Positions 1 through 5,844 of a DNA stretch of 10,647 nt are shown here, one piece after another (position 1 is the first letter of the stretch; every line of letters begins with the position of its first letter). The notes under the pieces were generated by a model that saw only the letters and a list, made by a program, of their open reading frames with translations, did no database searches and was not told the DNA's origin. This DNA is from JAANXG01 sp049583715. GTDB taxonomy: Bacteria > Pseudomonadota > Gammaproteobacteria > Arenicellales > JAANXG01. The stretch lies in contig JBAUWJ010000204.1 in the NCBI GenBank assembly GCA_049583715.1, positions 1 through 10,647 of the forward strand, read 5' to 3'. Made by a program: the position numbers and the translations under genes.

Positions 1-1
1 C

Positions 2-88
2 ATGAGCACCATTGTCGGTGCGTCCATCACTTACCGGTTGGCGTTTGGCCCGAGCGCCGGACTAGGCGTCCCCGAAGAAAAGCACTGA
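2..88 (+). other. possible C-terminal tail of a gene cut by the window edge
   Basis: The frame is open from base 2 and runs 28 codons to a TGA at 86-88. The residues (…GASITYRLAFGPSAG…) look mildly hydrophobic and protein-like, but the stretch is too short for recognition. The ATG at 2-4 may be internal. No product is proposed; it could equally be chance. Confidence 0.2.
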
Positions 89-474
89 CGTTGCAGACCT
101 TGCCGGCCAACACCAGAGACACCTAACCAAACGAACCGGTCAGTCGGCAAGCAGGCTTTTCTCTCCACGCTGGTGTCCTGAAGCACCTGGGCCTGGACCA
201 GGCATCACAACCGCAAGCTCGACCGCCACCCGACGGATTGTTCCACTACTCGGCAAATCTCCTTTGACGTCGACGCCTCGGCGGAGCCACCAGCGCACCA
301 GGGCACAAAATCCCGCGCGAATTGTTCATTTCTAAACCAACCCACACACAGTTCACCGCATCCAAACCGTCCGAGTTCCCTGCCCGGTGTCGACCACTGC
401 TTGCAAATACATAACGTTGACATAGGGCCGATAGACGTCTATCTGAATATTGGTAGACAGACAAGGAGCTGCTT
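89..474. other. gene-free interval upstream of the lipase
   Basis: I see no convincing gene here. The minus-strand open frames have no ribosome-binding site or protein-like composition, and one runs into the lipase start. No tRNA-like fold and no stem followed by a T-run was found. The last 60 bases hold the probable lipase promoter, a palindrome and the ribosome-binding site. Confidence 0.5.
417..450 (+). promoter_or_regulatory. putative lipase promoter with palindromic operator candidate
   Basis: A perfect TTGACA hexamer lies at 417-422. The best -10 candidates are poor: TATCTG at 440-445 (17-bp spacer) or GAATAT at 445-450. A perfect 12-bp palindrome, ATAGACGTCTAT (431-442), fills the spacer, where a TetR-like or similar dimeric repressor could block RNA polymerase. 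The lipase start is about 25 bases downstream. The -35 is seen directly; the -10 and operator role are inferred. Confidence 0.35.
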
Positions 475-1509
475 ATGGACGATTCGATTGATTTCAGGCT
501 TGATTCGGATGGGAGAGCACACCTGGAGCCGAGCCTCACCGACCTGGTGGGTGCCGCTTCGCTGGAAGCTTACACGGATTACGAGAACAGCTCGAATCCG
601 AGCTACACACCGCCCAACCTCAACTACGGTTCACGCCCCTACGTTTTCCGCAAGCGCTTTACCGGCTTTGATGACGTCGATTGGGGTTCAGGTATCGAGG
701 AGCGCTTCGGCCTGATATACCAGTGGTCGGCAAGACCAGACTACTATCTGATCGCCTTCCGGGGGACCTCTTCCATCTACGACATGGTGCTGGATCTGGA
801 GTCTCCCGTGCCCGTCGAGTTCGAGCCTTATCGCAGTCACGGCAATTTTCCGCACCCGGTCCACGTGGGAGACGGTTTCTACAAGATCTACTCGACCAGA
901 ACCTCGCCCATGAAGCTGTCAATGCGGGCACAGCTCTTCCAGGATATCGCGAGCTTCTCCACACCGCCCAGCCATATCATCATCACCGGACACAGCCTGG
1001 GCTGCGCCCTGGCGAGCCTGTTTGCCCTGGACCTGGCGGCCAGCGGGCCGAGCGTCTCGATCCTCAACGTGAATTTTGCCAGTCCGCGGGTGGGCACGGG
1101 CTCCTGGGAGAACGCCTACAACAATACTTACGCGCTGGAGAAGAAGACCGTTCGCGTGCGTAACGCCTATGACATGGTGCCCAAGCTGCCGCCGGAATAC
1201 CCTCCGATCGACTTCAGGCACGTCGGCATGGAGTTTCCCGTGTCGTTCACGGTGGAGGACTACAGCATCGACCTCAAACTCATCATCGAATCCTGGCATT
1301 CGCTCCTGAACTATCGCTACGTCGTGGACAGGGCAGTGAAACAGTCGCCCCAGGTCTGGACGGGCAAGTTCCCCGATCAGGCTTACAAAAAGTGGAACAT
1401 GATCAGCCACGACCCCTATACGAGCGCTACGGAGCTGGAAGGGGCCGACGCGAGACGGGAGCTCGAGCTGCTAAGGCAACTGAAAGAGAAGGGAAAGGGA
1501 CCGGACTGA
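475..1509 (+). CDS. class 3 (alpha/beta-hydrolase) lipase
   Basis: Predicted triacylglycerol lipase-type hydrolase of the fungal lipase-like class 3 family (Pfam Lipase_3), cleaving acyl esters. The nucleophile elbow GHSLG is at residues 172-176, giving Ser174. The upstream AFRGT stretch (94-98) is the usual oxyanion-region motif. Asp233 in RNAYDMVPKLPP and His275 in ESWHSLLNY fit the rest of the triad in order and spacing. The ATG at 475 is chosen because AAGGAG lies at 463-468, six bases upstream. No signal peptide or membrane segment is visible, so the enzyme is cytoplasmic or leaves by a leaderless route; a type VI effector is conceivable, but no such genes are nearby. The C-terminus (about 320-344) is highly charged and helix-like. 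It is transcribed alone and converges on dmdA with a 53-bp gap. The natural substrate is unknown. Confidence 0.9.
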   Translation: MDDSIDFRLDSDGRAHLEPSLTDLVGAASLEAYTDYENSSNPSYTPPNLNYGSRPYVFRKRFTGFDDVDWGSGIEERFGLIYQWSARPDYYLIAFRGTSSIYDMVLDLESPVPVEFEPYRSHGNFPHPVHVGDGFYKIYSTRTSPMKLSMRAQLFQDIASFSTPPSHIIITGHSLGCALASLFALDLAASGPSVSILNVNFASPRVGTGSWENAYNNTYALEKKTVRVRNAYDMVPKLPPEYPPIDFRHVGMEFPVSFTVEDYSIDLKLIIESWHSLLNYRYVVDRAVKQSPQVWTGKFPDQAYKKWNMISHDPYTSATELEGADARRELELLRQLKEKGKGPD

Positions 1510-1562
1510 GACACGGGGCAGGGCGAGGTCCCGATGCCGTCCGGCCGCGCCTCGAAGCCGGA

Positions 1563-2666
1563 TCAGGGAGTCCCGAACGGCAGCGCTACGACCTCGGCCT
1601 CCCGGGAGCCGTCGGGTGTTGCCACCGATACCGGAGTGCCGACTCGCCAGTGACCGCGGTCCATCATGCCGATGGAGACATTGCAGGCCAGGTCCGGTGA
1701 CCAGACCGCGGAGGTGACCTGTCCTGCGCGCTCCCCTTCGGCCAGGACGGGCCAGGGCTCGAGACAGGCCGGCACCGGGTTGCCGGGGATCCGTACACCC
1801 CGGACCCGGCGCACGGGCCCGCTTTCCGCCACCCGCGCCAGCGCATCCCGGCCGAAGTAGTCGAATGAGCCGGTCGTGTCGCAGAATTTGTCGAGACCGC
1901 ACTCGAAGGGGTTGTTTTCCCGGGTCATGTCGTTGCCGTAGCTCAGCAGCCCACCTTCGATGCGCTCGATGAGATTCGGTCCGCCGGCCCGCACATTGAG
2001 GTTCTTGCCGGCATCGAACAAGGCGTCCCACAGCGGCTCGCCGTGCTCACCTCCTTCTACGTAGATCTCGAACCCGCCCTGCTTGGAATACCCTGTCCGC
2101 GCCACCGTGAAGTGTGAACCCATGACGGGCAGCTTGGCATATCGAAAAAAGCGAATCTCCCGGACGGCGCTGCCGAACACGCGCGCCATGAGCTCCTCGG
2201 CCTGTGGACCCTGTACGGCCAGCGGCGACACATCCGGCTCGATGACTTCGCAATCCAGGCCCATGCCATTGACCACGCCCTTGACCCAGAGGATAACGTC
2301 CGAGTCGGCGATGGAAATCCAGTACCGCTCGGCATCCGGACGCAGTATGACGGGATCGTTGAGCATGCCGCCGTTCTCGTCGACCATCGGGGCGTAGAAG
2401 CACTGGTCGGGGCCCATCCTGGACAGATTCCGCGGGGTCAGGAGCTGGACGAGACGAGCCGCATCCGAACCCCTGATCTCGACCTGCCGCTCGCAAGCGA
2501 CATCCCAGACCTGTACATGGCGTTTGAGATGGTGGTAGTCGGCTTCCAGCGACTCGAATACCGTCGGCAGCAGCATGTGGTTGTAGACGGTGTACGCCTT
2601 GACGCCGCAGCCTTCGACTCGCCGGGAGAAAGGCGTGCGCCGGAGACGGCGCGAAACTGACAACAT
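1563..2666 (-). CDS. dmdA: dimethylsulfoniopropionate (DMSP) demethylase
   Basis: Tetrahydrofolate-dependent demethylase of the GcvT (glycine-cleavage T) fold. DmdA moves a methyl group from DMSP to THF in the cytoplasm, giving 3-methylmercaptopropionate and 5-methyl-THF, the first step of the DMSP demethylation route. At 367 residues it matches the usual ~365-370. Landmarks recalled from Ruegeria and Pelagibacter DmdA appear in order: RRTPF (9-13), YTVYNHMLLPTVF (25-37), VQVWDVACERQV (51-62), IADSD (119-123), PDVSPLAVQGP (144-154), SKQGGFEIY (194-202) and GLLSYGNDMTREN (239-251). The conserved Glu and Tyr of the substrate region are present (Glu200, Tyr202), but Tyr193 stands where I recall a Trp. 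The start at 2666 suits the family length; ATG at 2678 (four residues longer) is equally possible, and neither has a clear Shine-Dalgarno. No dmdB, dmdC or dmdD is in the window. A related GcvT-like methyltransferase is the alternative. Confidence 0.85.
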   Translation of the reverse strand: MLSVSRRLRRTPFSRRVEGCGVKAYTVYNHMLLPTVFESLEADYHHLKRHVQVWDVACERQVEIRGSDAARLVQLLTPRNLSRMGPDQCFYAPMVDENGGMLNDPVILRPDAERYWISIADSDVILWVKGVVNGMGLDCEVIEPDVSPLAVQGPQAEELMARVFGSAVREIRFFRYAKLPVMGSHFTVARTGYSKQGGFEIYVEGGEHGEPLWDALFDAGKNLNVRAGGPNLIERIEGGLLSYGNDMTRENNPFECGLDKFCDTTGSFDYFGRDALARVAESGPVRRVRGVRIPGNPVPACLEPWPVLAEGERAGQVTSAVWSPDLACNVSIGMMDRGHWRVGTPVSVATPDGSREAEVVALPFGTP

Positions 2667-2707
2667 CGGTGCTTGCATACGGCGATGTCTGGTTCTGGTG
2701 TGGGTAA

Positions 2708-3892
2708 TATAGCACCGCCATCGATCTGGGCCTGAACCTGCTGGTCGTGGAAGCATCGCACCGCATAGGTGGGTGCGCCTACAGCGAGGAGATCAAGCCG
2801 GGAGTCCCGTTCGACCTCGGGTGCCACTGGCTGCACTCCGTCAGCCTGAACCCCTTCGCCGGCATCGCCGACCGTCTCGGCGTGAGCTACCTGTCGCTGC
2901 CGCGCATGAACCCCGGGTTGCGGATTGAAGGCCGCTGAGCACGGACAGAGGAACGGGACGACTTGTTCGACTACTGGCAGCGGATGGACTCGAGGATCGA
3001 GAATCGTCGTGGCGATACCGAGGATTCTTCGGTGGCCGATATCGTCGACCGTGACAGTCGTTGGACACCGTTCTACGACTACTGGACGTCATTGATGACG
3101 TCCAGCGACAGCGATCTCGTGTCAGCCGTGGACATGGCGGCTTACCGGGATACCCATGAGAACTGGCCCGTGACCGGGGGATACGGCAACCTGGTGGCGC
3201 GATTCGGCGCCGATATTCCTGTTGCGTTGAACAGCGCGGTGGAACGAATCCAGCAGACCCGGTCCGGCGTGAGGGTGCATACGGTGCGCGGCACCGCGGA
3301 GTCGAGGACCGTGTTGTTGACCGTTTCCAGCGGTGTCCTCGCGAGCGACCATATTCGCTTCGAGCCGGCCCTGCCCGACTGGAAGCGCGAGGCCGTCGCC
3401 GCCGTGCGCTCGGGCAACCACAACCGGATCGCGATAGCGCTCGACGACGACCCGTTTGGCGACGACGCTCCGGTCAACATCATCGATATGGACGACGAGA
3501 CGCCGATGCTGATGCGCGTGAAACCCTACGGGCATCCCTATGTCGTCGGCGGCACCGGCGGGCGTTTCGCCGATTGGCTGGAGAGGGCCGGGGTGGAGGC
3601 GTCAGTGGATCACCCGGTGGCCAGGCTCAAGCGGATTTTCGGGGGCGGGATAGAGATGGCGATCGGGCGGCGCCTGGTGACGGCCTGGGGCGGCGACCCC
3701 TGGACACTGGGTGCGTATTCCTCCTGCCTGCCCGGGCAGGCGCATCAACGCGAAATCCTGGCTGCGCCGGTCGACGATCGCCTCTGGTTCGCGGGAGAGG
3801 CGACCTCGCCGGAGTTTTTCTCGACGTGCCATGGGGCCTATCTCACCGGTATCCATGCGGTGCGCGATATCGCCGGCCGGCTGGAGCACTAG
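2708..3892 (+). pseudogene. decayed FAD-dependent amine oxidase
   Basis: Remnant of a flavin monoamine/polyamine oxidase (Pfam Amino_oxidase), which would oxidise amines with O2 using FAD. One frame carries the whole family pattern: LLVVEASHRIGG near the N-terminus (second FAD-binding segment, from about 2735), WTPFYDYWTSLMTS (3062-3103), ENWPVTGGYGNLV (3160-3198), and the C-terminal FAD motif LWFAGEATS with TCHGAYLTG (3783-3851). Two in-frame stops break it: TAA at 2705-2707, which cuts off the GxGxxG dinucleotide-binding loop, and TGA at 2936-2938 inside an EGR*AR stretch where relatives usually have Trp (DGRWA). A degraded trace of the GxGxxG region may persist at 2680-2710 with small indels. 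The rest is collinear with the family, with no large deletion visible. It starts divergently from dmdA, and the two 5' ends nearly touch. Translation from TTG at 2963 would give only a non-functional fragment. Confidence 0.85.
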
Positions 3893-3930
3893 CGGAACAG
3901 GCGCCCCGGGGTGTCGCCGCTCGTAGGAAC

Positions 3931-4153
3931 ACGCATAGGAAGGATAACCCACGCCGCCGAGGCTCGAAAGGCACTGAGAGAAGGCTCGTGGTGGGGGCAA
4001 TCGGCTGTGGATTCAGCCCCGCGATGGCACCGAGTCAATGGAGAGGTGCATTTTTAGAGGGAGGATGGGGGAATTTTGGGCGGCTGGTCCGGTTGAAGGA
4101 CGAGCGCGGGCGTGGGGCGCAGTCCTGACGCTGCCTCCCTGGGTACCTGGGCA
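3931..4153 (-). mobile_element. 3' non-coding end of an IS91-family element
   Basis: This lies between the amine oxidase remnant and the transposase stop codon and holds no gene. Read on the minus strand it follows the transposase directly and ends in …CCTTCCTATGCGT next to GTTC (minus strand; 3927-3930 is GAAC on plus). IS91/ISCR elements insert next to such a tetranucleotide, and their ori ends carry a similar CTTCCTAT stretch as I recall, so 3931 is proposed as the oriIS end. The boundary is inferred, not proven. The small gap 3893-3930 holds nothing recognisable. Confidence 0.4.
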
Positions 4154-4367
4154 TCAAGATCCATCTCGCTGAGCCGCCGGCGGCGGCGCCCGGGCGGGGT
4201 GGGTGCGCGTTGCATTGGAATCGGGCGGCTGCTCGAGGTGGTCCAAGATCCGCTTCACGACCGCCGGGTCCTCGATGCAGGCGATCACTTTGACAGGACC
4301 ACCACACTGATCACAGGTCTCGATGTCGATCTTGAATACGCGCTTGAGACGTTGTGCGCAGGTTATT

Positions 4368-4418
4368 GCCATGGATGGCATGGATGCCGGCTTTGCAGGA
4401 GCAAAAGCCGGCCATGGC
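4368..4418. repeat. 43-bp palindromic REP/MITE-like insertion in the transposase
   Basis: The direct repeats GCCATGG at 4368-4374 and 4411-4417 are 43 bp apart. Between them lies a strong hairpin: GCCGGCTTT (4386-4394) pairs with AAAGCCGGC (4404-4412), extended by a GC/GC pair around an AGGA loop. Outer GCCATG/CATGGC arms also pair. Deleting 43 bp restores the transposase frame (RRSAM joined to AITCAQRLKRVF), so this is an insertion rather than native sequence. GCCATGG is itself nearly palindromic, so the exact target duplication is uncertain. It encodes no protein. Confidence 0.65.
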
Positions 4419-4526
4419 GGAGCGGCGCTGAGCCGGGGTTTTGGTGTCGTCGGGTTTTCGTTTGCCCCGGCTTGCCGGGGTCACGTGGTGTCGCAGTGCG
4501 CTGTTGGGGGCGAAAACCCCGTGGAA

Positions 4527-4554
4527 TCGGGTGAGGTTGACACGCGGTTTGGGC
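4527..4554 (+). repeat. 28-bp direct repeat, left copy
   Basis: Identical to 10343-10370 over 28 bp, with mismatches immediately outside on both sides. It encodes KPRVNLTR of the IS91 transposase on the minus strand and marks the left junction of the glycan cassette segment. It contains a TTGACA hexamer, but no convincing -10 follows. Confidence 0.9.
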
Positions 4555-4671
4555 TTGAATCGGAAGGATCCACGCCCCGGTCGACTTTCACGCCTGTGAT
4601 ATGTAGGTTATTCTTCCCTCCGTTTTTCCCCATCGTGCCGCAGGCGGAACCGCCGTGGAGTCGCTGACTGC
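4555..4671 (+). other. leader region of the glycan cassette
   Basis: 117 bp between the 28-bp repeat and the first glycosyltransferase. No clear sigma70 promoter is visible; TCGACT at 4581-4586 is a weak -35-like hexamer with no matching -10. GTGGAG at 4655-4660 is the likely, weak, ribosome-binding site, 11 bases before the ATG. No inverted repeat matching the right end of the segment was found. Confidence 0.4.
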
Positions 4672-5844
4672 ATGTTGAGCGTCGTCATACCGACTTATGA
4701 ACCGATTGCGATAGACAAGGTTCTGGAGGGACTTGGCCGGCAGACCAATGATGCGTTCGAAGTGATCGTCGTCGAGAACGGCCCCGCGACTGAGGGATTA
4801 AGCGATAAGTTGGGGAGATACCGTGAAAGGCTCGACTTGAAGCACGAGCACCTGCCTGAGCCGGGTCTCAATCGCGCACGCAACCACGGCGTTGGGTGCG
4901 CCCGCTACCCGCTGGTCGCCCTGCTGGATGATGATTGCGTACCTCACGAAGATTGGGCGCGGTGCGTGCTCGATAGTCACCAGCGCTATCCAAGAGCCGG
5001 CGTAATAGGAGGACGAGTAGACCTGGCGTTTGCTTCCGACCCGCCATCGTGGCTGCAGGGAGAGTTCCGCAGCAGCCTGGCGGAGGTCGACTGGGGCGAC
5101 CGCTCCGGACCTCTGGGACGCTGGCAGCACGTGGTGGGAACCAACTTGTCGTTCAGGAAGGAGGTTTTCCAGCGAATTGGCGGGTTTCAGCGTCGACTCG
5201 GACTTACCGGGCGGGAGGAGGTGGTCCGGGCAAACGACGAAGCGGAGTTCGTGCTGCAGGCGACACTGCGGGGTGATCCGGGTGCGGTCTATGCGGCTGG
5301 CATGAGGGTCGACCACTTGATACCCGACAACCGCGTAGATTTTCAGTATATGTTGCGCAGGCGATTCGGCCAGGGGGTCTCGGATATCGAGCAGGACGTG
5401 ATGCTGCTGGGCTGGGACGCGGCGGAGGACAGGCTCGCGACGATGTTGTATCCCTCCACCTGGCACCTGGAGGAACACGAACGCTGGGCGGACATGATGG
5501 ATGCACCGGAGCGACTGGATTTTCAGATGAAATACCTGATGGCGCGCATCGTCTACCTGGTTGGAGCCAGGGAGCGGTTCTGTCACCCCGCCCCGATGAT
5601 TGGGCGAATGAGCCTGAACCGCCGGGTAGAGCGGCGCGCAATCGAACGCGGGCGAAAGACGGGGGCGGGGCTCGATCTTGGAAGTCCCGACGGCAATGTG
5701 ATCCGCCGCCTGCAGGCATTGGTCTATCGCGACCGGCCTCCGGCCGATCCCCATGTCGCCATCTGTTTTCTGGCCGGGATATTTCAGCAAGTCCTGCCCC
5801 TCCACGTCGAGGCAGTTTCGGCGACGCCGGAAGCGACGATATGA
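4672..5844 (+). CDS. family 2 glycosyltransferase
   Basis: GT-A fold, inverting-type transferase (Pfam Glycos_transf_2) that would pass a sugar from a nucleotide donor to a glycan or other acceptor at the cytoplasmic face. It opens with LSVVIPTYEP (2-11), with VIVVENGP (31-38) for nucleotide binding, LNRARNHGV (66-74), and the metal-binding LLDDDCVP (84-91; Asp86-88). VGTNLSFRKEVFQRIGGF (155-172) and NDEAEF (188-193) mark the acceptor/catalytic-base region, and VDHLIP (213-218) follows. The last 170 residues are helical-looking and not recognised. No membrane segment is evident, so it is not a processive synthase. The ATG at 4672 is chosen because the first strand VVIPTY begins at once. It overlaps the next gene by ATGA, implying translational coupling and a shared pathway. 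Donor and acceptor cannot be read from sequence. Confidence 0.9.
   Translation: MLSVVIPTYEPIAIDKVLEGLGRQTNDAFEVIVVENGPATEGLSDKLGRYRERLDLKHEHLPEPGLNRARNHGVGCARYPLVALLDDDCVPHEDWARCVLDSHQRYPRAGVIGGRVDLAFASDPPSWLQGEFRSSLAEVDWGDRSGPLGRWQHVVGTNLSFRKEVFQRIGGFQRRLGLTGREEVVRANDEAEFVLQATLRGDPGAVYAAGMRVDHLIPDNRVDFQYMLRRRFGQGVSDIEQDVMLLGWDAAEDRLATMLYPSTWHLEEHERWADMMDAPERLDFQMKYLMARIVYLVGARERFCHPAPMIGRMSLNRRVERRAIERGRKTGAGLDLGSPDGNVIRRLQALVYRDRPPADPHVAICFLAGIFQQVLPLHVEAVSATPEATI

Larger units (their letters stand above)
4154..4554 (-). pseudogene. IS91-family transposase, C-terminal fragment (frameshifted)
   Basis: Minus-strand remnant of the C-terminal third of an IS91-family HUH (Y2) transposase. From 4554 it reads KPRVNLTRFHGVFAPNS, then KTPAQRRSAM. 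After a 43-bp insertion the frame changes and continues as CAQRLKRVFKIDIETCDQCGG and VIACIEDPAVVKRILDHLEQ, ending RAPPPAAQRDGS at the TGA at 4154-4156. This order, including the CxxCGG zinc-ribbon-like motif, is the standard end of these transposases. The protein upstream of KPRV is replaced by unrelated sequence beyond 4554; the missing part matches the fragment at 10343-10646. It cannot encode an active enzyme. Confidence 0.85.

Noticed and set aside
246..539. 97-codon minus-strand open frame across the lipase start
   Set aside because: No ribosome-binding site, low-complexity composition, and it overlaps a well-supported start and promoter.
1510..1562. Terminator between the convergent lipase and dmdA
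   Set aside because: Only a weak CGAGG/CCTCG pairing and no T-run on either strand.
1471..2031. 186-codon minus-strand frame overlapping dmdA
   Set aside because: Same strand but a different frame from dmdA; Arg/Gly/Ala-rich shadow with no family features.
2936..2938. Selenocysteine or other recoding at the in-frame TGA of the amine oxidase
   Set aside because: The family has Trp, not Cys, near this point, no obvious downstream stem-loop was seen, and the gene already lacks its FAD loop.
4537..4542. TTGACA inside the 28-bp repeat as the promoter of the glycan cassette
   Set aside because: No acceptable -10 at 16-18 bp spacing; the hexamer is part of transposase coding sequence on the other strand.
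4798..5805. 335-codon minus-strand open frame
   Set aside because: Antisense to the GT2 gene, whose motifs are complete; the translated product has no family pattern and no ribosome-binding site.
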